Source of the DNA: Paenibacillus dendritiformis
Lineage (GTDB): Bacteria; Bacillota; Bacilli; Paenibacillales; Paenibacillaceae
Direction: 5' to 3'
NCBI RefSeq assembly: GCF_021654795.1
Contig: NZ_AP025344.1
Span: 3,782,501 to 3,846,500, forward strand
DNA length: 64,000 bases
Below, one piece after another: positions 1 through 9,072 of the stretch (positions are counted from its first letter, which is position 1; every line of letters starts with the position of its first letter). Made by a program: the position numbers and the translations under genes. The notes beneath the pieces are model-generated. The model was not told where the DNA came from. It did no database searches and saw only the letters and a list, made by a program, of their open reading frames with translations.

Positions 1-1056
1 CGAAGGCATGAAGTTCCGCGCCGGATCCTCCGCGTTAATGCGGCACTCTATAGCCCATCCGTCAATGACGACATCCTCTTGACGGAAGGATAAAGGTTCG
101 CCTTGAGCCACGCGAATCATCTCCTGAATGAGATCGATTCCCGTAATCATCTCCGTTACCGGGTGCTCAACTTGAATCCGGGTATTCATTTCCATAAAGT
201 AAAAGCTGCCGTCCGGCCCGAGCAGAAACTCCAACGTGCCGGCACCGGAGTAATCGACAGCAAGCGCGGCGCGAACAGCCGCTTCTCCCATCCGCTCGCG
301 GACGTCGGGCGTCAAGACCGGGCATGGCGCTTCCTCGACCAGCTTCTGGCGGCGGCGCTGCACGGAACAGTCGCGCTCGCCCAGGTGAACGGCATGGCCA
401 TGCTTGTCGGCAATGATCTGAATCTCCACATGCTTCATTCCGGTTAAATATTTCTCCAGATACACGCCCGCATTGCCGAACGCTTTCTCGGCTTCCTGCT
501 GAGCGGCCGTCATCTGCTTAATCAGGGCTTCTTCGTCCTCCGCGATGCGGATTCCTTTGCCTCCGCCGCCCGCGGTAGCCTTGATAATGACAGGATATCC
601 GATATCACGCGCTATCATAAGCGCCTGATCCAGATCCTCGACCAATCCGTCCGATCCGGGAATAACCGGAACGCCGGCGTCTTTCATCGTCTGTTTGGCG
701 ACGGATTTGTCGCCCATGCGCTCGATGGCGTCGGCAGACGGGCCGATAAATGTAATGCCGCACGATTCGCAGATCTCCGCGAAGTCCGCATTTTCCGCCA
801 GGAACCCGTACCCCGGATGTACGGCGTCGCATTCCGTCAACGTGGCGACACTCATCAGATTCGTAAAGTTCAAATAGCTGTCCTTGGACGCGGTGGGCCC
901 GATGCAATAAGCTTCGTCGGCAAGACGCACATGCAGCGCTTCCCTGTCCGCTTCCGAATAGACAGCGACCGTCGCAATGCCGAGCTCGCGGCAGGCGCGA
1001 ATGATGCGAACGGCTATCTCGCCGCGGTTAGCGATTAAAATCTTATGGAACTTCAT
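1..1056 (-). CDS. accC: Acetyl-CoA carboxylase, biotin carboxylase subunit (3' end outside window)
   Basis: AccC carboxylates the biotin carried by AccB using ATP and bicarbonate, the first half of malonyl-CoA synthesis for fatty acids. Translation from the ATG at 1056 gives 352 residues without a stop, starting [20 protein letters not shown], the standard N-terminus of the family. The glycine-rich ATP-grasp loop ([14 protein letters not shown]) and the active-site stretch [15 protein letters not shown] are visible. The family is about 450 residues, so roughly the last 100 lie beyond position 1. An AAGGAGGT ribosome site precedes the ATG. It lies 46 bp downstream of accB, in the usual accB-accC order. 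Confidence 0.97.
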   Translation of the reverse strand, partial: MKFHKILIANRGEIAVRIIRACRELGIATVAVYSEADREALHVRLADEAYCIGPTASKDSYLNFTNLMSVATLTECDAVHPGYGFLAENADFAEICESCGITFIGPSADAIERMGDKSVAKQTMKDAGVPVIPGSDGLVEDLDQALMIARDIGYPVIIKATAGGGGKGIRIAEDEEALIKQMTAAQQEAEKAFGNAGVYLEKYLTGMKHVEIQIIADKHGHAVHLGERDCSVQRRRQKLVEEAPCPVLTPDVRERMGEAAVRAALAVDYSGAGTLEFLLGPDGSFYFMEMNTRIQVEHPVTEMITGIDLIQEMIRVAQGEPLSFRQEDVVIDGWAIECRINAEDPARNFMPS

Positions 1057-1102
1057 CCTTGGACCTCCTTGGCTGGGCATCGTAATGGAATGACGGAACA
1101 CG

Positions 1103-1594
1103 TCATTCTGGCTTCACCAGGAATAACGGCTGGCCGAATTCGACCAATTGGCCGTTCGTGGCTAGCACCTCGACAATCTCGCCCTTGACCTCGGCTTCCA
1201 GCTCGTTCATCAATTTCATCGCTTCCAGAATGCACACAACCGATTTCTCGTTGATCTTGTCGCCCACCTTGACATACGGCGGCGATTCCGGCGAAGGCGC
1301 GCTGTAGAAGGTGCCGACCATCGGGGAGACGATGCGGACCAAGCCCGCTTGCTCTTCCTTCTTCTCCGGCTGAGGCTCAGCCGCTGGAGCCGCCGCTTCC
1401 GATGGAGCAGCCGCCGCTGCCGGGGCCGGAGCTGGGTATGCAAGCGGCGCGGCCGATGTCTGTACATTGAACACCTCAGTCTTGCCAGGCTTCCGGATCG
1501 CGATGCGGCAGCCTTCGTTCTCTATTTCCAGTTCATGTACGGATGTCTGGTCCAGGAGCTTGATCAGTTCCTTGATTTCGCTTATTTTGAACAA
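1103..1594 (-). CDS. accB: Acetyl-CoA carboxylase, biotin carboxyl carrier protein
   Basis: AccB carries the biotin that shuttles CO2 between AccC and the carboxyltransferase. The 163 residues show the usual plan: an N-terminal helix region ([16 protein letters not shown]), a long Ala/Pro-rich linker at about residues 50-80, and a C-terminal biotinyl domain with the biotinylation motif EAMKLMNE (the Lys is the attachment site). Length is normal. It follows spoIIIAH, as in B. subtilis, but after a 142-bp gap holding its own promoter, so it need not depend on the sporulation operon. accC follows directly. Confidence 0.97.
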   Translation of the reverse strand: MFKISEIKELIKLLDQTSVHELEIENEGCRIAIRKPGKTEVFNVQTSAAPLAYPAPAPAAAAAPSEAAAPAAEPQPEKKEEQAGLVRIVSPMVGTFYSAPSPESPPYVKVGDKINEKSVVCILEAMKLMNELEAEVKGEIVEVLATNGQLVEFGQPLFLVKPE

Positions 1595-1668
1595 CTTGAA
1601 TCACTCCTTGAGACGATATGTATGAGCAAGTAGATTATGTTATCAGGCGGACAATCTACGACGTATGT

Positions 1669-1697
1669 ATTATATCATAATCGTCTCAAATGGAAAG
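1669..1697 (-). promoter_or_regulatory. Probable SigA promoter of accBC
   Basis: On the minus strand an extended -10, TGATATAAT (TATAAT at 1669-1674), lies about 75 bp upstream of the accB start, with a weak -35-like TTTCCA 16 bp further upstream. It would let the housekeeping accBC pair be made independently of the SigE-driven spoIIIA operon upstream. Confidence 0.5.
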
Positions 1698-1736
1698 AGC
1701 CCAGTTTTAGACCGGGCCAGTTCCGACAACGCCGCA

Positions 1737-2462
1737 TTATTCGGAGACGTACTGCACGCTTACCTTGTCCTGCGTTACATTCAGCTCTTTCATCATTTTC
1801 GATATGATGTCCACCGCTTCGGACACCTCCATCTTGTTGCTTTGCACGACGACGGTGAACCGGTCGTCCTCCTGGGTGATGACCGCGTTGTTGTAGTTCT
1901 TTTGCAGCTCGGTTTCCAGATTGGATATTTTTACCTCACGCTCTTCCAATTGGTTCATATCTTCATAGGCTTGCGCCAGCTTATCGCCCGTCGTCTTGCC
2001 GTCATTGATCATGCCCATCAGCTTTTCCAGCTCCTGCTGGTATTGCTCGTTGCGCTCCATCTGCTTCTGCTCGATCGCGCTTCGCTTCATGACGCCTTCG
2101 GCCACGACTTGATCGAGCATCGCCTGCTCTTTCTCCTCCGGAGTCGCCTCTGGCGCCGCCGCATCCTGACCTGGCTGTCCGCCCTCGGCGTTGACCGCAG
2201 AGCCGGCCCCTTGCTGTCCTTGCTCCGAGGCGGGCGCTCCGTTCCCTGCCGCCTTGGCCTGCGCGTCCTCCCCTACGGACACTTCGGTCACTTCCACTTG
2301 CGGGAGCTGGGCCGCTTCCGTCGCATCGCCCTTCAGCTGCTGCTGCTCGGCCGCCATTTCAGGGGCTTTCGGCGTGTCCTCCGTGAACAAATAATAAGCG
2401 GACAGCACCACCATCAAGCTAAGCATCGATACCAGCCATATCGTTTGTCTTTTCGTATTCAT
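1737..2462 (-). CDS. spoIIIAH: Stage III sporulation protein AH
   Basis: SpoIIIAH is the mother-cell membrane protein that meets forespore SpoIIQ across the septum and forms part of the feeding-tube channel. The 241-residue product starts MNTKRQTIWLVSMLSLMVVL, one N-terminal transmembrane segment, followed by a low-complexity Ala/Gln/Glu region (about 35-110) and a C-terminal domain with the ring-building fold of the YscJ/FliF type (about 140-241). A GTG seven codons upstream is in frame, but it overlaps the GGAGGAG ribosome site, so the ATG at 2462 is preferred. Last gene of the spoIIIA operon. Confidence 0.95.
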   Translation of the reverse strand: MNTKRQTIWLVSMLSLMVVLSAYYLFTEDTPKAPEMAAEQQQLKGDATEAAQLPQVEVTEVSVGEDAQAKAAGNGAPASEQGQQGAGSAVNAEGGQPGQDAAAPEATPEEKEQAMLDQVVAEGVMKRSAIEQKQMERNEQYQQELEKLMGMINDGKTTGDKLAQAYEDMNQLEEREVKISNLETELQKNYNNAVITQEDDRFTVVVQSNKMEVSEAVDIISKMMKELNVTQDKVSVQYVSE

Positions 2463-2510
2463 CGTCTTTTTCTCCTCCTTCACGATTCATGCATTATGCA
2501 GGTTGATTTG

Positions 2511-3170
2511 CTACTCGGCGATTTTGCGCGGCACGACGGAGATTCGATAGGCCGGCACATTCAGCCCTTTCTCGACCGCATCGACGATGAGCGACTTGAC
2601 GACGGCGTTCTCCGCCCCTTTGGCGACGACGACAACGCCGCGAACCTTCGGCTTGATGCGCTTGGTCACAATCGGCGTCTTGCCCCCGGAAGATTCGTAC
2701 ATCACAATCTCTCCATCCCGGGTATGCTGCGTCGTATGCCGCTTGCCCCCGTTCGCGTCGGTCTCGTCCGTCAACTGCTGGTTGTCCTTGTAATTGCGCT
2801 GGATGACAATCTCTTCCGTCGAGTCAATCGTGACCAACACATCGACTTGTCCTACCCCGACAATTTCCTCCAAAATGGACTTGACCCGGGCTTCGAATGT
2901 CATCTCCACCGACTCGAAGGAGCCCGGCGCAGCCGAAGCAGCGGCCGCATTCTGCTCCGCGCCGTCAAAGACGCCTACCGCCGGCGGTTCGCGGCCGACA
3001 TTGCTTGTGCCCTTCGGCCATCCCCCGCCCCCGGACTGGAACGTGCCGTACAAGAGGAGCGCCGCGCCGGTCAAGCCGAGAAGAAGCAGCCAGCGGAACG
3101 CTTTGATTCGCTTGGAACCGTTCGAGCCCTTGCCGATCCACTGTTCAATCTGCTGCAACCATTTCGCCAA
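2511..3170 (-). CDS. spoIIIAG: Stage III sporulation protein AG
   Basis: SpoIIIAG forms the large ring of the SpoIIIA-SpoIIQ channel between mother cell and forespore. The 219 residues contain a cytoplasmic N-terminus, one transmembrane segment (about 26-42, LLLLGLTGAALLLYGTF) and a C-terminal ring-building domain (about 85-219) containing VDVLVTIDSTEEIVIQRN and the end VVAKGAENAVVKSLIVDAV, typical of the family. The start is a TTG at 3170 behind AAAGGCGG. It lies 121 bp after spoIIIAF, the longest gap in the operon, and 48 bp before spoIIIAH. Confidence 0.93.
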   Translation of the reverse strand: MAKWLQQIEQWIGKGSNGSKRIKAFRWLLLLGLTGAALLLYGTFQSGGGGWPKGTSNVGREPPAVGVFDGAEQNAAAASAAPGSFESVEMTFEARVKSILEEIVGVGQVDVLVTIDSTEEIVIQRNYKDNQQLTDETDANGGKRHTTQHTRDGEIVMYESSGGKTPIVTKRIKPKVRGVVVVAKGAENAVVKSLIVDAVEKGLNVPAYRISVVPRKIAE

Positions 3171-3291
3171 CGCTATCGACCGCCTTTGCGTAGTATGGAC
3201 CTGCTCTCACTTGTCCTATTTTCACCTATACGCGCGTGCGGCGATTTTATGACGGTTTGTCCGCATTTTTTTTGCGCGGGCTGGTTCCCGT

Positions 3292-4068
3292 TTATCTTTT
3301 GTAGGCGCCGGCCGGGAAGGGGCGCTCCCGCGACCATGACACCGCAATCTGCTCGGGCTTCACGAGCCAGGCGGAGGTCAGCGCTCCGACGGCGGCTGCC
3401 TCCATGCGCAGGAGCTCCCCGCTTCCCGTGCCGGAGACCGGCGCGCCGTCCGGCGCCTCCGGCGGCGGACTTCCGGCCCCGATCGGCTCGATCCGAACCG
3501 GCTCGACAGCCGCGACCGGAGCCGGATCGAGCGGGCCGCCGCTCTCAGGGGCTTCCGGCCGCGCGGTCGCCGGCGCCTCCTCCAGGGTAAGCGCGATTCG
3601 CTCAATCGCTGGCGGCCCCTGTCTGGCGTCATGCGTCAGCGTAACCTGCACGGCCGCCACCTGCACGGCCGCGCCCCCGTTGGAGCCGGCGGCCTCCGCC
3701 TGGAGCAGCGCCCGGTTAATCTGCTCCTTCATGCTGGCTTCCATCTGCGCTCCGGCCAGCCGGAGCGCCTCCCGCTCGCGTGCGCGGGCCAGCCGCTCCC
3801 CTTCCCGCCGGATCTGCTCCAGCGACTTCCCTTCGGGACGGTTGGCGGAGGAAGCGGTCAGCAGCGTATCCCATTCGCGGGCAAGCTCCGCCGTCACGTT
3901 GGAGTCGAACAGGCGCAGTACCGGAGACAGCAGGGTGAGCAGAATAATCAGGCTGAGCATCAGCTTGACGTAGCGCTGCATCGAACGGTTCGGCAGCAGC
4001 AGGTCGATGAAGGCGGCCAGCAAAATCACCATGATGATCTCTTTAAGCCATTGACTGAACCATTGCAT
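3292..4068 (-). CDS. spoIIIAF: Stage III sporulation protein AF
   Basis: SpoIIIAF is a bitopic or polytopic membrane component of the SpoIIIA complex. Two hydrophobic segments lie at the N-terminus (about 8-26 and 34-53), containing the conserved stretch LAAFIDLLLPNRSMQRYVKL; the rest is a soluble domain. The protein is 258 residues, longer than the roughly 200 usual in Bacillus: a Pro/Glu/Ala-rich insertion at about 165-215 accounts for the excess. The ATG follows GGGAGGCAGGGGT. It starts 25 bp after spoIIIAE. Confidence 0.92.
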   Translation of the reverse strand: MQWFSQWLKEIIMVILLAAFIDLLLPNRSMQRYVKLMLSLIILLTLLSPVLRLFDSNVTAELAREWDTLLTASSANRPEGKSLEQIRREGERLARAREREALRLAGAQMEASMKEQINRALLQAEAAGSNGGAAVQVAAVQVTLTHDARQGPPAIERIALTLEEAPATARPEAPESGGPLDPAPVAAVEPVRIEPIGAGSPPPEAPDGAPVSGTGSGELLRMEAAAVGALTSAWLVKPEQIAVSWSRERPFPAGAYKR

Positions 4069-4093
4069 ACCCCTGCCTCCCTTCTCTCGCGGT

Positions 4094-5341
4094 CTACCTC
4101 ATCATGACGGCGACATTGCCTGCCGTCAGCAGTATCGTAATGGCCAGGAAGAACATCAGGCCGACGGCCGCAAGCGCCGCGAAGACGTAGATCATGCTTT
4201 TGCCGACCGTCTTGAGGCATTCGGCTGCCGGCGTGTCGCCAAGCGGTTGCATGATGGCGGAGGAGACGTTGTAAATGAGCGCCAGCGTCACGATCTTCAG
4301 CGCCGGGAACGCGCAGATGAACAGCAGGATCACGACCCCGCTCAAGCCGACCGCGTTCTTGACGAGCAGCGAGGCGGATATAACCGTATCGGCGGCATCC
4401 GAGAAAACGCGTCCGACGACAGGCACGAAATTGCCCGTAATATACTTCGCCGTCCGGACCGTCACCCCGTCGGTAACCGAGCTTGTGGCGCCCTGCACGG
4501 AGATGACACCCAGGAAGACGGTCAGGAGGACGCCCAGCAGGCCGATGCTGATATTGCGCAGCAGATTGGCCAGTTGAGTGACTTTGTACTTGTCCGACAA
4601 GGCGCTTACGATATGCAGCAGGGTAGAGAAGAACAGCAGCGGAAAGACGCCGGTATAGATGAGCGTTCCGATCAGATGCACCATGAAGACGATGAGCGGA
4701 TGCATGACCGAGACGGTAACGAGATTCCCCATCGAAGCCAGCAGCGTGAACAGAAGCGGCACCATCGCCATCATGAAATGAATCATGCTCGATATCGCTT
4801 CCTTCGCATAGCCGATCGCCACATGGAAGCTGTTGATGGCCAAAATAATGATGACCATATAAGAGACGGCATAGGCGATCTTGCTGACCGCATTCCGTTC
4901 GAACGCCGATTGCAGCGTCTCCAGCACCATGCTGAATACGGCCAGAATGACGATGGTCAGAATGAGCTTGCCGTTCAGGATCACTTCCTGCAGCAGGAAC
5001 TTGCCGAGCGCCTGCAGCACCGCCCCGGTCGTGAGCTTCTCTCCTCCGGGCAGCAGCAGATCGGCGAAGTCGGGCAGCGAGTCTCTCGGAAAAAAGCCGC
5101 TGTATTTCCCCAGCAGTTCGTTCCAATAGCGCTCGACATCCCCCGTATCGAGCTTGTCCGCCTGCTCGCGGCCCCACTGCTCGGTCACCGCCTGCACGCG
5201 GGAATTCCCCGTATCCCCTTGAAGGGACTCGGGGGACGCGTACCCGGACCCGATGAAGGCGAACAGGAAGCACAGCAGGGCCGGGGCCCAGATGCGCATT
5301 CTCTTCCGCGGCGGCTTGTCTATCCGTCGTAATCGATTCAT
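4094..5341 (-). CDS. spoIIIAE: Stage III sporulation protein AE
   Basis: SpoIIIAE is the large polytopic membrane protein of the SpoIIIA feeding-tube apparatus, proposed to form a transport channel. The 415-residue product begins with a basic stretch and a signal-like hydrophobic segment (about 18-35, ending near SGYAS), then a soluble stretch, then about seven transmembrane segments from residue 110 to the end. GGTGGAGAGGG precedes the ATG. The gap to spoIIIAD is 12 bp. Length and topology match the family. Confidence 0.95.
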   Translation of the reverse strand: MNRLRRIDKPPRKRMRIWAPALLCFLFAFIGSGYASPESLQGDTGNSRVQAVTEQWGREQADKLDTGDVERYWNELLGKYSGFFPRDSLPDFADLLLPGGEKLTTGAVLQALGKFLLQEVILNGKLILTIVILAVFSMVLETLQSAFERNAVSKIAYAVSYMVIIILAINSFHVAIGYAKEAISSMIHFMMAMVPLLFTLLASMGNLVTVSVMHPLIVFMVHLIGTLIYTGVFPLLFFSTLLHIVSALSDKYKVTQLANLLRNISIGLLGVLLTVFLGVISVQGATSSVTDGVTVRTAKYITGNFVPVVGRVFSDAADTVISASLLVKNAVGLSGVVILLFICAFPALKIVTLALIYNVSSAIMQPLGDTPAAECLKTVGKSMIYVFAALAAVGLMFFLAITILLTAGNVAVMMR

Positions 5342-5353
5342 TCCCTCTCCACC

Positions 5354-5743
5354 TTATGTTGGCAGCAATCTCATTACGGTCTCGATAATGACGCTAATGA
5401 TCGGAACCGCCAGCACCATGATGAGCACCTTGCCCCCCAGCTCTATCTTCGAGGCGATGCCCTCCTGGCCGGCGTCCCTCACCACCTGGGCGCCGAATTC
5501 GGCTATATAAGCGATTCCGATAATCTTCAGAATCGTCTTCAGGTAGACCGGCTGAATCCCGGATCGATCCGCCAGATCCTCCAGCACGTGAATGACGATA
5601 TCGATTTTGCCGATAAGAAATATGAAAATAATAACTCCGGTCACGGCCGAGATCAGAAAGGCGAACATCGGCTTCTGTTCTTTGACCACCAGCACAAGGA
5701 TGGCGGCAATCAAGCCGAGACCGACCACCTGTATGATTTCCAC
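5354..5743 (-). CDS. spoIIIAD: Stage III sporulation protein AD
   Basis: Small membrane protein of the SpoIIIA complex. The 129 residues hold about four transmembrane segments and the strongly conserved core ILKIIGIAYIAEFGAQVVRD followed by GQEGIASKIELGGK, close to what is known from B. subtilis. The start is taken as the GTG at 5743 (product beginning MEIIQVVGLGL), because it sits 5-6 nt after AGGTGG; another GTG three codons upstream lies inside that ribosome site. Confidence 0.94.
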   Translation of the reverse strand: MEIIQVVGLGLIAAILVLVVKEQKPMFAFLISAVTGVIIFIFLIGKIDIVIHVLEDLADRSGIQPVYLKTILKIIGIAYIAEFGAQVVRDAGQEGIASKIELGGKVLIMVLAVPIISVIIETVMRLLPT

Positions 5744-5793
5744 GGCAACCACCTACCCGGATAATGCGGACTTGCCGCGCTAGTCAACTTCAA

Positions 5794-5997
5794 TCATTGG
5801 AACAAAAAGATGGTCCGAATCTCTTGAAAGAGATGATCCAGCAGACGGACGACCATGAACAGGACAACGACGAAGCCGATGACCGTCACCCAGTGCGCCA
5901 TGTCCTCCTTGCCCATTTGCTTGAGCACGGTATGTATCATGGCCACGATAATGCCGATCCCGGCGATTTGGAAAATGGCGCTGACATCCACATTCAT
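5794..5997 (-). CDS. spoIIIAC: Stage III sporulation protein AC
   Basis: A 67-residue membrane protein with two transmembrane helices, the normal size of SpoIIIAC. The sequence begins MNVDVSAIFQIAGIGIIVAM and includes HTVLKQMGKEDMAHWVTVIG, characteristic of the family. The open frame extends 22 codons upstream into spoIIIAB, but the ATG at 5997 gives the family N-terminus and lies 11 bp after the spoIIIAB stop. Confidence 0.94.
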   Translation of the reverse strand: MNVDVSAIFQIAGIGIIVAMIHTVLKQMGKEDMAHWVTVIGFVVVLFMVVRLLDHLFQEIRTIFLFQ

Positions 5998-6008
5998 TTC
6001 CTGGCACC

Positions 6009-6533
6009 TCAATACATCAAGATAACGGCCAACAAGCCGCTCAATACGCCGAGACTGCGGCACATCGTGCCATACCGCTGGTATTCCTCGCGGGCCACGA
6101 ATTCTTCCTGCTCCAGCTGCTTGATCGCATGGCGGATATGCTTGCGCTGATCGTCGCGATCGCTGATGCCGAGGCTGTAGCCCAATTCAAGCAGAATGCG
6201 CAGGTCTTCGTTCGCCAGCGCCGCATTCCCGCGATGCCGCTCCCAAGACAGCTGCCACGCTTCGCGGGCGGTGAGCGGGACCGCATCCGCGGCGTCCATC
6301 GCTTGCGCCGCATCGGCGAAGACCGCGCGCAGCGGAGGCGGCAGCTGACGGCTAATCTCGGCGAAGGCCGCCGCAAGCGGCGTATGGCCGTACATGATGG
6401 CCGTCTCAAGCCGTTGAAGCGCATGGTTGAGCAGGCGGAGCTGCTTCGGCCGCGCTGCGTAGGAAGCGGCCTTGAGCCAGCCGATGCTGGCTGCGGCGGC
6501 GATCAGGAGTGCCGATCCGAGGAGCTTGAACAT
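6009..6533 (-). CDS. spoIIIAB: Stage III sporulation protein AB
   Basis: SpoIIIAB (174 residues) resembles type II secretion GspF-like platform proteins and is thought to act with the SpoIIIAA ATPase in the mother cell. There is an N-terminal transmembrane helix (MFKLLGSALLIAAAASIGWL), a helical cytoplasmic domain (LETAIMYGHTPLAAAF near residue 50) and a C-terminal hydrophobic segment (SLGVLSGLLAVILMY). The ATG at 6533 lies inside the 3' end of spoIIIAA, giving a 31-bp overlap and probable translational coupling. Confidence 0.94.
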   Translation of the reverse strand: MFKLLGSALLIAAAASIGWLKAASYAARPKQLRLLNHALQRLETAIMYGHTPLAAAFAEISRQLPPPLRAVFADAAQAMDAADAVPLTAREAWQLSWERHRGNAALANEDLRILLELGYSLGISDRDDQRKHIRHAIKQLEQEEFVAREEYQRYGTMCRSLGVLSGLLAVILMY

Positions 6534-7528
6534 TCCGGCCGCCTCCCTTCCGCCGGCAGCACGGGCTTCTGCAGCACTCTGCCCTTCTCGTCGTATACTT
6601 TGCGCTGCCATTCCCTTTTGACCCGCCGGAGCGTGACGATGCGGCGGAAGGCCCCTTCCTCGAGCAGCTGCCGGATGCCGGGGCGGCGCAGCAGATCGTC
6701 CATATCCTCCGCATGCGCGGTGGCCATCAGGCGAACGCCGGCATGCATCGCCTCCCTCATCGCCTGCACATCCTCCTCCCGTCCCATCTCGTCCACGGCA
6801 AGCACGTCGGGCGACATGGAACGGATGAACATCATCATCCCTTCCGCCTTGGGGCACCCGTCCATTACGTCGGTCCGATAGCCGAGATCATAGCTCGGCA
6901 CGCCCTTGATGCACCCGGCAATCTCGGACCGCTCATCTACGACGCCTACCTTGAGCGCCTTCCACCTCGCTTCGGGATGATGCCAGCACCCGCTGCCAAT
7001 CGCCCGCACCAGGTCGCGCAGCAGCGTCGTCTTGCCCTGCTGCGGAGGCGACACGATCAGCGTATGATGAACATGCGCATGCTTGAAATCAAGCAGCATC
7101 GGCATTACCGAAGCCGCGATGCCGTGCACCTCCCGCGCAATCCTCAGATTGAAGCCCGTTATCTCCCGCAGATGGCTTACCCGGCCTTGCGCAAGCACCG
7201 TGCGGCCGGCGAGGCCAATCCGGTGTCCGCCCGGAATCGTGACGAATCCGCGGCGCAATTCTTCCTCCATCGTGTACAATGAATGATTCGTTATCAGATC
7301 GAGCAGCTGATGCCCATCCTCCCGGCTAGGGCGATAGGCAGCGTTCGGATTATCCGTACGCTCCCCCCGCTCCGTCACGAGCTGGAAGTCGCCCATGATG
7401 CCGATTTCCAGCGGGCGTCCTACGCGGATACGAATTTCCTCCAGCTCCCGATATGTGCCGGCGGGCAGCCCCATCAGGATTGACTTGAGCATCGGCGGCA
7501 GCACCGCCGACCAGCTTAGCGCTTCCAT
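6503..7528 (-). CDS. spoIIIAA: Stage III sporulation protein AA (secretion-type ATPase)
   Basis: SpoIIIAA is the mother-cell ATPase of the SpoIIIA apparatus, related to type II/IV secretion ATPases. The 341 residues contain a Walker A-like loop SPPQQGKTTLLRDL, the conserved VGVVDERSEIAG, the stretch CPKAEGMMMFIRSMSPDVL and the Walker B-type VLAVDEMGREEDV. The first Gly usual in Walker A is Ser here. The start is the ATG at 7528, about 7 nt after GGGAGGG; ATGs further upstream in frame overlap or precede that site. First gene of the eight-gene operon. Confidence 0.95.
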   Translation of the reverse strand: MEALSWSAVLPPMLKSILMGLPAGTYRELEEIRIRVGRPLEIGIMGDFQLVTERGERTDNPNAAYRPSREDGHQLLDLITNHSLYTMEEELRRGFVTIPGGHRIGLAGRTVLAQGRVSHLREITGFNLRIAREVHGIAASVMPMLLDFKHAHVHHTLIVSPPQQGKTTLLRDLVRAIGSGCWHHPEARWKALKVGVVDERSEIAGCIKGVPSYDLGYRTDVMDGCPKAEGMMMFIRSMSPDVLAVDEMGREEDVQAMREAMHAGVRLMATAHAEDMDDLLRRPGIRQLLEEGAFRRIVTLRRVKREWQRKVYDEKGRVLQKPVLPAEGRRPECSSSSDRHS

Positions 7529-7585
7529 TGGCATTCCCTCCCGTGTCATCATTCGACAGCCGGACAACCTGGGCTTGTATCCCTA

Positions 7586-7614
7586 TATGTATGGCGCCAC
7601 GCCGCTTTTTATGC
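7586..7614 (-). promoter_or_regulatory. SigE-type promoter of the spoIIIA operon
   Basis: On the minus strand GCATAAA (7608-7614) and CATACATA (7586-7593) are separated by 14 bp and end about 57 bp upstream of the spoIIIAA start. This fits the mother-cell SigE consensus (-35 GHATAWW, -10 CATACANT). In B. subtilis this operon is SigE-dependent, so sequence and context agree. Confidence 0.7.
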
Positions 7615-7648
7615 CCCCGCCGGGCCCGGCGCCCCGAATGCCCGGTTC

Positions 7649-7918
7649 CTACTTCTTCAAAATGCCGACAAGCAGGCAGGATACTCCGGCCGCAATCCAG
7701 ACCATCTTGCTCCAGTTCAGCTTGTCTGCGATGCCGATGAGACCGATGGTCGTCGTCGCGATGAGAACGAGCGGACCGACAAGCGCAAGCAGTGAATTGA
7801 CGGCCAGCGCCTTCTCCGGTTCATTCAGCTTGAGCATAATGAGAGCCGCGGTAACTTCCAGGCACCCCGATATAATGCGGAGGCCTGACATACTGGCGAC
7901 AAATTTATCAACGGACAA
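7649..7918 (-). CDS. yqhV: YqhV family membrane protein (DUF2619)
   Basis: An 89-residue protein with three predicted transmembrane helices, matching YqhV, a small protein of unknown function next to spoIIIAA in B. subtilis. Recognisable features are the N-terminal FVASMSGLRIISGCLEVTAA and MLKLNEPEKALAVNSLLALV. The start is a TTG behind a strong AAGGAGGTG. It lies upstream of the spoIIIA operon on the same strand, separated by the SigE-type promoter. Confidence 0.88.
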   Translation of the reverse strand: MSVDKFVASMSGLRIISGCLEVTAALIMLKLNEPEKALAVNSLLALVGPLVLIATTTIGLIGIADKLNWSKMVWIAAGVSCLLVGILKK

Positions 7919-8196
7919 TTTCGCACCTCCTTTCGCTCCGAGGGAATCGTATGGGCGGATCCGGATTCACCGTGATCTCCGGCACACGCAGGCATGATGC
8001 AGCCTGTCCTTTTCCGTATATTGACCATTGTATGCGCGGAACCGTACCATTCATGCTCGTCCCTTCGATTCTTCGATACCTTGACCACCTCCTCCCCAAT
8101 CGCAGTCTCCCCGCCCTGGTAGGCACCTGTCGGCAGGCGGGCGCATATATTGCTTGCATGATTCGACTAATCTGGGGACATGAAGGGGATTATGCG

Positions 8197-9012
8197 ATGA
8201 GTCTATCCGAACCTCAAATCGAACAATGGCCTAGAGCCATGGTGGATCCGAGCGGAGTACGAACCCGCAAGCCGAGAACAACCGGATTGACGATGGTAAT
8301 GGACAAAGGCTTGGGAGCAAACGCATTTGCCGATCTGCTCTCTTCAGCTCATGAGCATATCGATATCATTAAGCTGGGCTTTGGCACGGCTGCGGTTACG
8401 CCGGCCCCGATATTGTTATGGAAGCTTGACACGGCGCGGCAGTATGAGATTACGGTGATGCCAGGGGGAACATTTCTCGAATATGCCGTCGCCAAAGGCA
8501 TGGTCGAACCATTTTTTCATATGATGAAAGAAATGGGCTTCACTGGAATCGAAGTATCCGACGGGACGATCGCGCTGCCCCGGGAGAAGCGGAATGACCT
8601 GATCCAGCGCGCCCGCGACGAAGGGTTCTTCGTCTGCTCCGAATACGGGAAGAAAGCGGCCGGCTCCACCTTCATCTGGGACGACGTGCTGGAAGCGTTC
8701 AATGAAGATATTGCGCATGGCGCCGAATGGATGACGCTTGAAGGCAGGGAATCGGGAGCAGGCGTTGGCGTATATGACGAACGCGGGGGCTGCGATACGG
8801 AAATGGTGTTGATGATTGCCGAAGCGGTTCATTCTCCGCACCGGCTCATGTGGGAGGCTCCGCGGAAGGATCAGCAGACCGCGATTCTCCAAACGCTCGG
8901 ACCGCAAGCCAATCTCGGCAATATCGCGCCGGATGACATTATCGCTTGCGAGGCGCTGCGGCGGGGATTGCGTTCCGATACGATGGGCCATTTGCTGGAC
9001 ACGGTGAAGTAG
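8197..9012 (+). CDS. comA: Phosphosulfolactate synthase
   Basis: ComA joins sulfite to phosphoenolpyruvate to make (R)-phospho-3-sulfolactate. The family was named for coenzyme M synthesis in methanogens (unrelated to competence ComA); Bacillus homologues (YitD) are linked to sulfolactate, a major spore metabolite. The 271-residue product is a TIM-barrel type protein with KPRTTGLTMVMDKGLG, IDIIKLGFGTAAVTP, TGIEVSDGTIALP and the end LRRGLRSDTMGHLL, all family hallmarks. The ATG at 8197 follows AAGGGGAT; in-frame codons upstream lack a ribosome site. comB follows 60 bp downstream. Confidence 0.93.
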   Translation: MSLSEPQIEQWPRAMVDPSGVRTRKPRTTGLTMVMDKGLGANAFADLLSSAHEHIDIIKLGFGTAAVTPAPILLWKLDTARQYEITVMPGGTFLEYAVAKGMVEPFFHMMKEMGFTGIEVSDGTIALPREKRNDLIQRARDEGFFVCSEYGKKAAGSTFIWDDVLEAFNEDIAHGAEWMTLEGRESGAGVGVYDERGGCDTEMVLMIAEAVHSPHRLMWEAPRKDQQTAILQTLGPQANLGNIAPDDIIACEALRRGLRSDTMGHLLDTVK

Positions 9013-9072
9013 AGCCGTGTTCTAACGGCATCGCCGAGGCGAAGCCGGAGAGAGAGTAAGGGGGGAGCAACG

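Noticed and set aside
1695..1718. Terminator after spoIIIAH
   Set aside because: Only a 4-bp GCCC/GGGC stem with a weak T-rich tail; too poor to call, and it overlaps the accB promoter region.
1665..3590. 641-codon plus-strand frame opposite spoIIIAF-AH
   Set aside because: Antisense to clearly recognised spoIIIA genes; composition of a complementary-strand shadow (His/Leu/Arg-rich) and no family resemblance.
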